Source: Guadua angustifolia
Lineage: Eukaryota > Streptophyta > Magnoliopsida > Poales > Poaceae
Assembly: GCA_036346375.1 (NCBI GenBank)
Contig: CM070514.1
Span: 15,528,463 to 15,592,462 of the forward strand
DNA length: 64,000 nucleotides
Direction of reading: 5' to 3'
Numbering within the stretch: the first letter of the stretch is position 1; each line of letters opens with the position of its first letter. The position numbers and the translations under genes were made by a program. This document shows, in pieces, positions 34,120 to 45,413 of the stretch. Under the pieces are notes generated by a model that saw nothing but the letters and a program-made list of their open reading frames with translations, ran no database searches and was not told the origin of the DNA.

Positions 34120-34807
34120 TGATGTGAGTTTGTTGTCCCGATCTTTCGACGAGAGCGATAACTTCGATTTGGCGGAACTAACTTTGACGATCCGACTACA
34201 ACGTATAGTGACGATGCACCTTAGCAATCGCTAAACCAACTCCAGAGGTTTATTCATCTTGCCGTGGGCACGATCAACCTGAACATGAGGTTCAATTCCT
34301 GCGAGTAGCCAAAGAACAAGCAAGGACAATAGTAAAAGCGATACGAAATTGTGAATATGATTGAAGGCAAAAAACAAGCTAGGGTTCTATTGAAGATCTT
34401 GACAAGGTGGCTATCCAACACAACTTGAAGACTTAAGGTTTGCACTTGGATAAACTAATCAAACAAAACCCAAACCATAGATGACCATGTGGCTGGCTAT
34501 TTAAGGAGGAGAGGTCATCCAGAAACCTAGGGAAACCGAATACAACTTGATTACAAGACCCAAGGCCCAATTTGACTCGGACTGAAAAAGTGGCGTGATT
34601 TTTTTTTGCGTTTTCGGATAGCTCAGATGGAATTTGGAGGTGAAACCGTATGCAAAAGTTATGCTCATTTTCCTTCAGGTTGGTCCAGAGGCCGAATTGG
34701 ATTCTGGAACGTGATGGATTTGATCTCTTTCTTCTTGGCCCATGGATGATGTGTTGCAGTTAGTCCAACAATGTGTGGACGTATCTATAGTAGTGATGTC
34801 CTTATCG
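34120..34807 (-). repeat. 3' LTR of element C
   Basis: 688 bp. It matches 37954-38704 but lacks about 65-70 bp present there (38480-38550). It also matches, in the opposite orientation, the LTR of D at 40850-41631. Confidence 0.85.
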
Positions 34808-34896
34808 TCCTCCCCTTCTTGAATTTGAGTCATCCTCGACTCAAGCTCGCCTTTTAACTCGTGTTCAGCACAAAACATTTCATATAGGTCCTGCAT
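34730..34896 (-). pseudogene. Element C polyprotein C-terminal motif running into the LTR
   Basis: The minus strand reads GELESRMTQIQEGEDDKDI then TTIDTS. The purine tract AGAAGGGGAGGA encodes QEGED and is followed at once by the LTR start (CGATAAGGACATC), so the last codons are in the LTR. This coding overlap is characteristic of CRM-type elements. A splice-acceptor-like AATGCAG precedes it near 34893. The rest of integrase is missing. Confidence 0.72.
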
Positions 34897-35253
34897 TTAT
34901 TTAAATAAAATAGTAGCTCCACCTCTTTATATATTTTAAAGACAACAAAAACATTTAGAGGATTCACCTCATAATTATCCATATAGCTCAACACTACCTT
35001 CCAGCATATAATGGCTTGATGAAAGCTAGCACTCTTCGATGCTTCCTCCCCTCCTTGAAGGAAAACCATCCTCGGTTTTGGACAAATTGGAAAAGAAACA
35101 ACCAACAAAAAGAACAATGTGTATGTGGCCTATATGTATATATCCCATATTTTATTGTTCTTTTGGATTCATGGTAGGCTATTTACATAACAACAAAAGA
35201 GAAAATCAGATTTAAGCAAAGCAAGCACCTTTCCTCACAATTATGCAAGTCGA

Positions 35254-36057
35254 TTAATGGTTATATGTGAAGCATATAACATCAATATTAACATGATTTA
35301 GTTTGCAACTTGATTTGCAAATATAAGTAAAGAACATATCTATCCCTGATCTTTGGTAAAGAATACTCATGTTTTGTGAGCATCGTTCAATAACATGTTT
35401 TGTGGGTAAGACAACAAGTTTTGGCATGAAGCATGGCTCATTCAAATCATCAAATGGTAAACCTGCAATATCAAACCATTCCAACAATGGTGACACAATT
35501 TTAATGGGCTTCCACCCATCAAGTATGACATGTTGATTTGTAATACAAGTTAATGTACTAAAATTTAAACATTGTGGTAGCAAGCTATGGGTATGACACA
35601 TATCACGAAAATTTGATGTTGCTACAAATGAAACAAGCTGTTGCATACAATTGCTCAAAATAGCAAGCTTCAATTCAGCAAGTTTATCACAAGTTATGCA
35701 TATTCTATAAACAAGAAACTTGCTATCTATGCCATAATCACCAAATAAATTGAATTTAAAATAGTCGGCATAGGTGCTAGACAAAGACTTAAGAGATGAA
35801 ATTTCAGAAATCTTGTCCATAGCACAAGTCAAACTAACAGGCTCATTCAACATGATATAGCACAAAACAGTGGTAGGAGATATTCAAGCTATCACCTCCT
35901 TATGCATAATTAGCACCACATGATCAAAATTATAAGCATGCAATCCATCACAGGGTTCTACAATTGTGGCACAAGGTGGTAACTCATAAGAATGAAGTAT
36001 AGTAGGAATATACTCATAGATTCGTTCCCTTTCTTGCTATAAAACCAGATCTATACC
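35254..36057 (-). CDS. Unrecognised ORF in element C
   Basis: 35254-35865 is a 203-residue open frame containing DKISEISSLKSLSSTYADYF, FLVYRICITCDKLAELKLAI and GWKPIKIVSPLLEWFDIAGL. The frame continues upstream to about 36057 (LHSYELPPCATIVEPCDG) with one stop near 35890. It is rich in Cys, Leu and Ile with no retroviral motif. It occupies the position of protease, RT and integrase in a normal element. It may be an ORF specific to a non-autonomous CRM-like lineage; I do not recognise it. Confidence 0.55.
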
Positions 36058-36200
36058 ATGGACATTAGCCTCCTCCTAGAAGAAGTAGGAACATCAAAAA
36101 TTTCACTTGATAATGCTGGTTTTTCAGCTTGTAAGTCCCCTTGTTCAAAAATAACCTGAATAGCACATGGAATAGCAACAACAGAAGTAACAGAAGTAGA

Positions 36201-36970
36201 TTAGATTATGTTAGTAGAATCATCCTCACGTGTGTTATCCTCTACTTCACTTGAATTTTTTGGTGTTTCTTTCGCATGCTCAGGGTTTATGCCCTCATTA
36301 AGGTTTTGTACAGTGCATGAAACAAGAGTAGCATTTAACTTTGTAGGAGCTTGAATTGTGGCTGATTGTCTTCTCCATATCTTTCTTTTAGCTTCACGTG
36401 AAAGATTATGTAAACGTGACAAAGAATTGAATTATTCACAAGATATCATGATCTGAATGTCAAAATCTAGTCCAAAATAAAAGTTATTCAGTCGAGTCTT
36501 TTCGGTCTATTCTAACCCTAAACGCAATGATCTATGCTGAAATTCTTATACTCATCCACTATTTTACTACATTGGTTTAGACGTTGCAATTCATTTCGTA
36601 ATTGATGAGCAACATATGAAGGAACAAATCTAGCTCTTAGAGTTTTCTTCAATTTTATCCATGTACTAGGAATATTCTGATTTTTGCACGTATAATTATT
36701 CCACTAAAGAGCAGCAAAATCAGTAAATCCACTAGTAACAATCCTAACCTTATCAAGCTCAGAAATTTCATGTTTAACAAATGATTGTTCTACAGCTAAT
36801 TCCCATATAAGATAACCTTTAGGATCATATTTACCACTAAAAATGGGTATAGTAAACATGTTTTTGGTACATGTGCTATGCCGTCGTACCTCCCGTGGTG
36901 TTGAAGTTGTGCTCGTACATTCTTTTATCTCAAAGCGTAAACTATGTCTTCTCCTAGGATGTGTTGGCCC
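36201..36970 (-). pseudogene. Element C gag
   Basis: From about 36970 the minus strand reads ECTSTTSTPREVRRHSTCTK, FSGKYDPKGYLIWELAVEQ, SGFTDFAAL, a stop, then RARFVPSYVAHQLRNELQRL. This is the retrotransposon gag core of the CRM/Reina type. A downstream piece (36201-36422: SRLHNLSREAKRKIWRRQSA) is the region where the zinc knuckle should follow, but no CCHC motif is visible. At least one stop interrupts it. Confidence 0.78.
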
Positions 36971-37953
36971 AAGCGCTACGACATTGAGAACCTGCTATTA
37001 TTAGTGAAGACAAGAAACAAAATCACAAGTATAATGTTTCTATCACTATGTAGGATGTGGTGAAAGGTCACTTAACTCTCAAGCTTTAACCAAAACTCTT
37101 ACAAGTTCTTACTGTGCAGGATAAGTTGTTGGCCGTTCGCCGCGTCAAAAGTTCTCCAAAGCTTAGATAAATCGATTGCCAAGAGACCGAACAAACGTAT
37201 AAGTTAGAATATGTGGAACTAGGTAGGCTAAATTTATTTCCTATGCAATCTGATAATTCTAGTTATTGTAATGATAAGTAATGACCCGAACTAGAATTCA
37301 CAAGCCCTAGTTGCCGATCTCAAAGATATAAGCAAATTTCAAGAAAACACTCGCGCAAAGATAATGAAACTTAATGCAACCAATGGAATGACCTAAATCT
37401 GAATAATTTAAGCACCAAAGCTCATGTTGCATAAGTTATCGAGAGATGGTAGCTAATTGCTTCAGAAAAGTTAAAAGGGCACAAGATTGCTCACTATTTA
37501 ATACAACTGCATAATCTGAAAATAACAAACACTAATTAGGGTTTTGCTCAAGGTAGTGCTGCCGGACACTATTCTGTTTTCTTTTCTTTTTTTCTTTTTT
37601 TTGGCTTTTGGGCTCTTTCTTTCACTTTTCTTTCTTTTGGTGACTTTCAGCCAACATTAGTATGAGCAAAGTTTTGGAATTTCTAACTTGATATCACAAG
37701 ATAGTATGATATGATAATTCAAGATAATGCAATGAATCAAGTGGAGCAGCCCCAAGCAATATCAAATAGCTTGTCTCAATTGGGATCAAAGTATTCGCAT
37801 AGGATAAAATTGGTTTCCAAAGGTATGTGCACTGATATTTTGGGCTTTTCTAGTTGTGGATGCTACTAGACTCAACCAACACAAAGGAACAAAGCTAGAT
37901 CTCAAATTAAAGCAAGAAACCCCAAATTCAGCTAGAACAGTGCAGCAACCACC
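36971..37953 (-). other. Leader of element C
   Basis: About 980 bp of AT-rich untranslated leader with a C/T tract at 37570-37640 and no ORF of note. Only a poor primer-binding-site match (GCAGCAACCACC) precedes the LTR at 37954. Confidence 0.55.
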
Positions 37954-38704
37954 TGATGTGAGTTTGGTGTCCCGATCTTTTGATGAGAGTGATAACTTCG
38001 ATTTGGTGGATCTGATTTTGATGATCCAACTACAACTACGACGACGATGCACCTTAGCAAATGCTAAACCAACTGCGAAGTGTTATTGATCTTGCCGTGG
38101 CCACGATCAACCTGAACACGAGGTTCAATTCTACAAGCAACCGAAGAACAAGCAAGGACAATAGTAAAAGCAATCTGAAATTGCAAATATGATTGAAGGC
38201 AAAGAAATAGGGTGGGGCTCTATTGAAGATCTTGATAAGGTGGTTGCCTAGCACAACTTGAAAACTTTAAGTTTGCACTTGGCTAAACTAATCAAAGAAA
38301 ACCCAAACCATAGATGACCATGTGGCTGGCTATTTAAGGAGGAGGTCATCCAAAAACCTAGGGAAGCTGAATACAACTTGATTACAAGGCCCAAGGCCCA
38401 CCTTTGCTCGAACTGGAAAAGTGATGCGATTTGTTTTGCAGTTTCTAGATAGCTCAGATGGAGTTTGGAGGTGAAACTGGATCTGTTGGAAAAAGGGTGT
38501 TGTAATCTTTCAATCAAGTATAAGAACTCTCCAATCAGACACCGTATGCAAAAGTTGTGTTCATTTTCCTTCAGACTGGTTTCGGAGGCCGAATTGGATT
38601 CCAGAACATGAAGGGTTTGATCTCTTTCTTCTTGGCCCATGGATGATGTGTTTGGAGTTGGTCCAACTAGATTTGGACGTATCTATAGTAGTGATGTCCT
38701 CATA
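37954..38704 (-). repeat. 5' LTR of element C
   Basis: 751 bp from TGATGTGAGTTTGGTG to GATGTCCTCATA, followed by the AAAAC target duplication and satellite. Confidence 0.85.
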
Positions 38705-40849
38705 AAAACAGGTCCTGAACGGGTGGATTTTGACGGAAACTTGCACCGGAGCGAAACACACCGAAAATGCATTGGACGTTCCTTCTAGTCACGTTGGTAC
38801 ATGTTTCGGTCGAACACGCTCTGTTGTTAACTTGGACCAAAACGGGTCCCGAACGGGTGGATTTGGACGAATGCTTGGGCCTGAGCGAAACACGTCAAAA
38901 ATGCACTAGATGGTCCTCCTTTGTGTTGTCGGTCATGTTGGGGCTTGTTCATTTGATTTTGTTTGATGTTAATTCAAACAAATCGTGATCCGAACATGTG
39001 GATTTTATAAAAATTTGCGCCGGAATGCTCGGAAAATGCACCGGATTATACTCCTAGGTGTCACCGATGTCATTAGAGCTTGTTTTGGTCGATTTTGCTT
39101 CGGTGTTAATTTTAAGCAAAATGGGTCCAAAACGGGTGGATTTTGACAAAAGTTTGCACCAGACCGAAACGTTCAAAAACGCACCGGATGGTCCTCTTAG
39201 GTGTCATTGATCACGTTGGGACTTGTTTTAGCCGATTTCATTATGGTGTTAATTTGGACCAAAATGGGTCTCGGAAGTGTGGATTTTGACGAAAGATTAC
39301 ACTGGACCAAAACACACCAAAAAAGCAGCAGATGGTCCTCCTTGGTGCTATAAGTCACATTGGAACTTATTTTGGTCGATTTCGCTCTGGTGTTAATTTG
39401 GAACAAAACTGGTCCCGAATGGGTGGATTTGGATCCAAGCTTGGGCTAGAGCGTAACATGATGAAAACACATTGGATGGTCCATGTTTATGTTGTCGGTT
39501 ACGTTGGAGCTTGATCCTTTGATTTGGTAGTGATGTTAATTTCAAACAAATCAGAGTCCAAACACATGGAATTTATGAAAGTTTGCACCAGAGCAAAACG
39601 CTTTGAAAACACACCGGATTATACTCTAAGGTGTTGCCGGTCTCATTGCAGCTCATTTTGGTCGATTTCGCCCTGCTGTTAATTTCAAGCAAAATGGGTC
39701 CCGAATGGGTAGATTTTGATGAAACTTTGCATTAGAGTGAAACATTTCAAAAATGCACCAGACGGTCCCCCTTGGTGTCTTTAATCACGTGGAGCTTGTT
39801 TCAGCCGATTTCACTTAGGTGTTAATTTGGACCAAAACGGGTTCTAAACGTGTGGATTTTGACGAAAGATTTCATAGAACCGAAACATGCCGAAAAAGCA
39901 GCAGATGGTCCTCCTTAGTGTTGTCGGTCATGTTAGAGCTTGTTTCATTCGATTTCACTCCTATGTTAATTTTAACCAAAACAGGTCCCAAATTTGTGGA
40001 TTTTGATGAAAGTTTACATTGGAGCTGAATGCACCAAAAACGCGTTGGACGGTCCTCCTATGTGTGATGAATCACATTGGAGCTTGTTTCGGATGTTTTC
40101 GCCCTGATATAAATTTTGACCAAAATGGGTATCGAACGGTTGTTTTTGTTGAAAGCTTGGATTTGAGTGCAAAGTGTTGAAAACACACCAGATGGTCCTC
40201 TTAGGTGTTGGTCACATTGGAGATGTTTTGGTTGATTTCACTCTAGTGTTAATTTTGAGCAAAATGGGTCCCAAACAGGGGGATTTTGACAAAAGTTTCC
40301 ATAGGAGCAAAACGCGTCAAGAATGTGTCTATTGGTCCTCCTAGGTGTTGTAGACCAGGTCACTTTGGAGATTGTTTTGGTTGATTTCCATCTAGTGTTA
40401 GTGTAAACCAAAACGAGTCCCGAAGGGGTGGATTTTGACGAATGCTTGCGATGGAGTGAAACGGACCGAATGGTCCTCCTTGGTGTTGTCGACCATATTG
40501 GGGCTTGTTTCGTTTGATTTTTCTCCTATGTTAATTTTAACCAAAGTAGGACTCAAACGAGTGGATTTTGATGAAAATTTACACAAGAGCTAGATGCACC
40601 AAAAATGCACTGGACAGTCCTATGTGTTATCAGTCACGTTGGAGCTTGTTTCAGATATTTTCGCTCCGGTATAAATTGTGACCAAAATGCATCCCAAACG
40701 GTTGATTTTGTCAAAAGCATGGATTGGAGTGCAACGTGCGAAAAACACTCCGGATGGTCCTCTTAGGTGTTGTTGGTCATGTTGGAGATGTTTTGGTTGA
40801 TTTCGCTCTAGTGTTAATTTTGAGCAAAATGCGTCCCGAATGGGGGGAT
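38705..40849. repeat. Satellite array, about fifteen monomers, four-monomer higher-order repeats
   Basis: It continues the satellite interrupted by element C. Landmarks at about 38790, 38938, 39074, 39212, 39358, 39504, 39643, 39787, 39930, 40077, 40213, 40356, 40498, 40638 and 40785 give a mean spacing of about 143 bp. Variant types repeat every four monomers (38790 with 39358; 39930 with 40498), that is about 568 bp. It ends at the D LTR. Confidence 0.88.
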
Positions 40850-41631
40850 TGATGAGGACATCACTACTATGTATATATGTCCACACCTTGTTGGCCAACA
40901 ACATGTCACCTATGGGCCAAAAAGACAGAGATATCAAATCCATCACGTTCTAGAATCCAATTTGGCCTCCAAAACCAGCTTGAAGGAAAACAAGTATAAC
41001 TTCTGTATTCAGTGTCTGATTGGAGAGTTCTTATACTTGACTGAAAGCTTATCAAGTCTACTTTCCAACGAATATGGAACCATCTCCAACTACTATCCGA
41101 GTTGATAGGAATCTGCAAAACAAGTGACATTACTTTTCTAGTATGAATTGATGTGGGCCTTGGGCCTTGTAATTTGAGTTGTAGTCGGCCTCCAACTGTT
41201 TTGGGTAAGTTCCTTGCCCCCTCTCCCTCACAAATAGCTACTCGCTACCACTTTAGACACTTGGGTTTTTGTTGAGCATAGTTTTAGCCTAGGGCCAAAC
41301 TACAGTGTCCTCTAGACGTGTCGAATGACTGCCTCTTAAGACAACTTTGCATAACCCTACCTTTTGATCTATATTTTTATGAACATCAATTTTTATTTGC
41401 AAATTTAGATTGATTTTACTATCGTTCTTGCTTGTTCTTTGGTTGCTTTTAGGAATTGAACCTCGTGTTCAGGTTGATCGTTCCCATGGTAAGATCAATA
41501 ACCCTCCGGAGTTGGTTTAATGATTGCTAAGGCGCATTGTTGTCATAAATTGTAGTCATATCGTCAAAGTCAGTTCCACCAAATTGAAGTTATCACTCTC
41601 ATCGAAAGATTGGGACACCATACTGACATCA
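40850..41631 (+). repeat. 5' LTR of element D (CRM-like, plus strand)
   Basis: 782 bp from TGATGAGGACATCACTAC to CATACTGACATCA, directly followed by a primer-binding site. Similar to the LTRs of element C but in the opposite orientation. The left flank is satellite (GGGGGAT). No partner LTR lies in the window, so D is truncated or rearranged. Confidence 0.8.
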
Positions 41632-41633
41632 GG

Positions 41634-41648
41634 TGGCATCAGAGCGCC
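41634..41648 (+). other. Primer-binding site of element D
   Basis: TGGCATCAGAGCGCC lies two bases after the LTR, one mismatch from the tRNA-iMet-type TGGTATCAGAGC. Confidence 0.82.
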
Positions 41649-42327
41649 AAGTTGCTCAGTGAGTGATTCAGTATGTTAATTTAGTTTTTGTTTTCTGTCC
41701 AAAATTGAAAATTCCCCACAAAATTTCAACATTTAGATTCAATCTAATATTTTAGTGTGTTTTGTTATGTTTTGATCCATTAGAGTCCTTATTTATACAT
41801 CTGAATGTTGCAGAATGCAGACCAAAAGATAATATATGGTATATGTAGACTATAAAATTTGTCGGGGCTAAAGCTAAAGGAAGGAAGCTAAATGTGGAAT
41901 TGAGCTTAATAGAGATTTTGTAGTGTGTGTTGCAAGCTTTCCAACAAGTATCTAAACGCTAAAATCCAACTTCGTTTGCAAAAGTTACAATTATTTTTGT
42001 CCTTGTTGCAAAAATCTGAGATCTGGATGCAAGCTAGACCCGTGAGAAAAATCCAACCGGAGCAAGAACACAAAAACCAAAGGGGAAACAGATCTGGGGT
42101 GGGAAAGAAAAAGGGAAAAAGAAGCTGGTACAACAAAATAAAGGGAAACACCAAGAAACTCAAAGATACAGCAACCAAACTCAACCTATTGGACTAAAAC
42201 TTAACAAAGCTCACTATAGCTCCTGATTTAGCTATGGTTTGGTAGCAATTTTTTTGGAAATTTTAGGGTATAGGACGGGAAAGGAAATCAAGTGACTAAA
42301 ATAGATGATTCTACCAAGTGAACTGAA
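41649..42327. other. Leader remnant between D and J
   Basis: About 680 bp of AT-rich sequence between two primer-binding sites of opposite orientation. It must contain the breakpoint where D ends and the J leader begins. No coding feature is visible. Confidence 0.55.
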
Positions 42328-42339
42328 GCTCTGATACCA
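42328..42339 (-). other. Primer-binding site of element J
   Basis: GCTCTGATACCA is the exact complement of TGGTATCAGAGC, two bases from the LTR start. Confidence 0.82.
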
Positions 42340-42341
42340 GA

Positions 42342-42965
42342 TGATGCGGTTGTGTTGCCAGACCTTCTCTCTGTAGTATCGTGGAGAAAAACCAGATCGT
42401 GCAACCTGACGAACCTATGGCACCAACCGCTGCTTGAGCAGCAACCTATGACAAATGAATTTCGCCAACCACACGATATGGTCTTTGTCTACTTGACCAC
42501 TGGAAGAAGACACTATTGCAGCTGCTAATCCAAAGGAATACACAAGAACAACAGTTAGAACGAGTAAATCTCTCAATCTCCAAGGGGGTGGTTGTTGTGC
42601 ACTCAATCCTTAGAGACAAGAAATGGGGGCTGCTGGTTCAAATTCGTGGTTAACCCTAGAAGGGAGATTAAGCTTGGTATATATAGTGAGAGCAACCCCT
42701 GCCCTTAGTTGTACATGGGTTGAACTTGGCCCAACAATAAAAACAACAACCCATGTGCAGTTTGCACAATTATAGGCTAAGAGGCACAAATTGTTTTCAA
42801 ACTTAACATACAAACCAACCAAAACGGTGTGGTCCAAAAGAAGTCATGCAGGACCAACTCGCCTTGCCTTGTCAGATTCTAGAGTACTCAAAGGCGAAGC
42901 CCAACTTGTCGAGGAACTAACCAGCACTGGTCAGCTTGACTAGTCAAGGAGGTTGTCATGCCCAT
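42342..42965 (-). repeat. LTR fragment of element J, interrupted by element E
   Basis: Begins TGATGCGG next to a perfect primer-binding site and contains a TATA box on the minus strand (42678-42685, TATATATA). Its far end is cut by the insertion of E at 42966. The family (copia or gypsy) cannot be decided without coding sequence. Confidence 0.62.
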
Positions 42966-43937
42966 TGATACGAGGGGTGCCCGACCTTCACGACGTAGAA
43001 TCAAAGATACACATGAAACTCAATGAAGTTAGTGTGGCCAATATCGATTTGGTAGGAATCGCTGACCCGTGCTTAGCGATAAACCAACTCAGATGGTTAT
43101 TGATCTCGCAACAACGACCACGAAGGTCAGTTCGCCAATCGAAGAACAACCTCACTCAAGATGATTCCACCCGACCACGTCAAGCGGATACAATCCTCAC
43201 TGCAATAACAAGAGCTTGCAAGAACAACGGGAAGGAATGCACAATCTCAGAGTTTATTCAGCCGGTGGCTAGAATACCCAAGAACATGCATATAGCAGAT
43301 TGGTTTTAGTTTTCGATTAGTCTAAAAGTTTCTTTCACAAAGGGGTGCCTTCTACATATAAGAGAGGAGGAGAGGAAGACAAAAGGAGGGCTGGACAAGC
43401 CCAGGTCGTAGTACAAATGCCAAGGACAAAACATAATGGTGGCATAGAACCCAACACATAGGAATCTATTTCTGGTCGCCGTATTAAATTGATGATATCT
43501 TCACGCTCCAATTGAATTGAAAGGTGGGGCTGGATCCGTTTAAAAGCTGAAGAGACAAGCTTTCAAAGTTGTGGTCAAACACTCCAATCGGACTCTATTT
43601 GCATCTTCTATGTTATTTTTATTGAAGTGTGGTTCTGGGAGCCTGAGCTACGCAAATTAGCCATTATTGCTTGGTTGTTAACTTGTCTTTCTCCTTTTGA
43701 TCTTCTCTCAGGTGTTCACACCTCCTTGCATTGTTTTTAATACCTGAGAATAGTTAAGTTACTCACATTAGGTAGTAGCTGATTCTCATAGGTAAAATAA
43801 TTCTTAGTAATGAACAGATTGACCTGTTGATTGATTTGCTTAGCACGAGCACGTGTTATTGGTCCTTGGAAATGACTTGGAGTGTCATGAACAGCATTAG
43901 GGGAAGGGCATAGTGTGGTGTTATGCTGCCCATATCA
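42966..43937 (-). repeat. 3' LTR of element E
   Basis: 972 bp from TGATACGAGG (42966) to CCATATCA (43937). In sense it starts TGATATGGGC right after the purine tract GAGGGGGAGGA. The polyprotein end (QEGEDD then MGSITPHYALPLM) reads into it. The five bases before it (CCCAT) are the presumed target duplication; the partner lies outside the window. Confidence 0.72.
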
Positions 43938-44914
43938 TCCTCCCCCTCTTGAAAAGGAGTCATCCTCGACTCTGTGTCTTCTGATCCAAAGAATGGTGAC
44001 AAATCAGCAACATTGAACGTGGTACTCACATTGTAATCATCACCAGGAAGCTTGATCTTGTATGAATTGTCGTTGATCTTCTCAAGCGCTTTGAATGGTC
44101 CATCAGCCCGTGGCATCCGCTTAGACTTACGTTTCTCTGAAAACGCTCTTTGCGGAGATGTACCCAAACCAGATCACCTGGTTCAAACAACATTTTCTTC
44201 CTTGTTTTGTTTTCCTTTTCAGCGAAGTAGCGTGCCTTCTTTTCAATTGCTTCTTTTGTTTTTACATGAATGGATTTGACAAATTCAACTCGCTTTGCTG
44301 CCTCCGTATTAGCTCATTCCTGAAAAGGAAGTGGTAGCAAATCAAGTGGTGTGATTGGTTTAAAGGCATACACTACCTCAAAACGGCAATATTGAGTTGT
44401 TGAGTGAACCGCCCGGTTGTATGCAAATTCAACATGAGGAAGACAATCCTCCCACTCCTTCAAGTTCTTCTTGATCATTGTTCGTAGCAACATGGATAGC
44501 ATGTGGTTCACCACCTCCGTTTAGCCATCGGTTTGTGGGTGACAAGTTGAAGAAAATAACAACTTTGTCCCAAGCTTGACCCACAAATGTCTTCCAAAAG
44601 TAGCTCATGAACTTGATGTCACGATCTGAAACAATAGTTCTTGGCATCCCATGCAATCTCACAATCTCCCTGAAAAACAAGTCAGCTATATGTGACGCAT
44701 CGTCGCTCTTGTGACATGGAAAAAAGTTTGCCATTTTAGAGAACCTATCCACAACCACAAATACAGAATCTCTCCCCCTCTTGGTCCTAAGCAATCCTAA
44801 AATAAAATCCATACTAATATCCTCCCAAGGTGTACTAGGAATAGGAAGTGGAGTGTACAAACCATGTGGATTAAGTTTTGACTTAGCTTTATGGCATGTC
44901 ACACATCGTTGCAC
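43938..44914 (-). pseudogene. Element E integrase
   Basis: Blocks: MQRCVTCHKAKSKLNPHGLY (zinc-binding Cys pair), WEDISMDFILGLLRTKRGRD (first Asp), VSDRDIKFMSYFW (second Asp), then a damaged stretch where the THPQTDGQTE block should be, then LKEWEDCLPHVEFAYNRAVH. After a gap come PRADGPFKALEKINDNSYKI and TTFNVADLSPF, the GPY-like tail, and ESRMTPFQEGEDD. Several frameshifts separate these. The tail contacts chromatin or directs targeting in this clade. Confidence 0.82.
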
Positions 44915-45413
44915 AAATCGTTAGACGTCTCGTCGCATTTTTGGCCAATAGAAGTGATCGGACAGAATGGCCAATGTCTTTTCTCTCCCAAAATGTCCCA
45001 TTAATCCGCCGGCATGGGATTCCTACAATAATAGCAAACGTACGGACGAATCTGGAACACAGCTTGTTAGCACGAAACAAGAACTCATCATGAACATGGA
45101 ACTTTTCCCATCCTTTCCCTTCAATGCACTTAGAATATGGTTCAGAAAACTCATTATCTAAAATATATAACTCTTTCAAACTTTCTAAACTAGGGACCTT
45201 GATTTCAAGTTGAGTTAAGAGCACAATCTTGTGAGACAAAGCATCAGCCACCACATTCTCCTTACCCTTCTTGTATTTCACAATGTATGGAAAGGATTCA
45301 ATGAATTCCACCCATTTGGCATGTCTACAATTTAGTTTTGATTGGCCTTTCAAACATTTCGAAGCTTTATGATCAGAATATATAATGAATTCTTTAGGCC
45401 AAAGATAATGTTG
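44889..45413 (-). pseudogene. Element E RNase H end and integrase N-terminal region
   Basis: An open frame 44889-45353 reads KLNCRHAKWVEFIESFPYIV, KKGKENVVADALSH and FRANKLCSRF, the standard RNase H/connection region. The zinc-binding His residues that should follow (HGG.LMGHFG) are garbled by frameshifts. A stop near 45416 separates it from RT. Confidence 0.78.

Larger units (their letters stand above)
34120..38704 (-). mobile_element. Element C: non-autonomous CRM-like gypsy element
   Basis: 4585 bp with LTRs of 688 and 751 bp and a 5 bp duplication AAAAC (34115-34119, 38705-38709), inserted in the satellite. LTR termini TGATG(A/T)G.../...ACATCA and the reading frame that runs through the polypurine tract into the 3' LTR resemble CRM-clade elements. 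The interior has a gag region and an unfamiliar ORF, but no protease, RT, RNase H or integrase core. It must have moved with help from a relative. Confidence 0.82.

Noticed and set aside
34854..35117. 87-residue minus-strand ORF overlapping the element C pol tail
   Set aside because: A splice-acceptor-like site and the true pol tail frame lie in the same place in another frame; the ORF has no motif.
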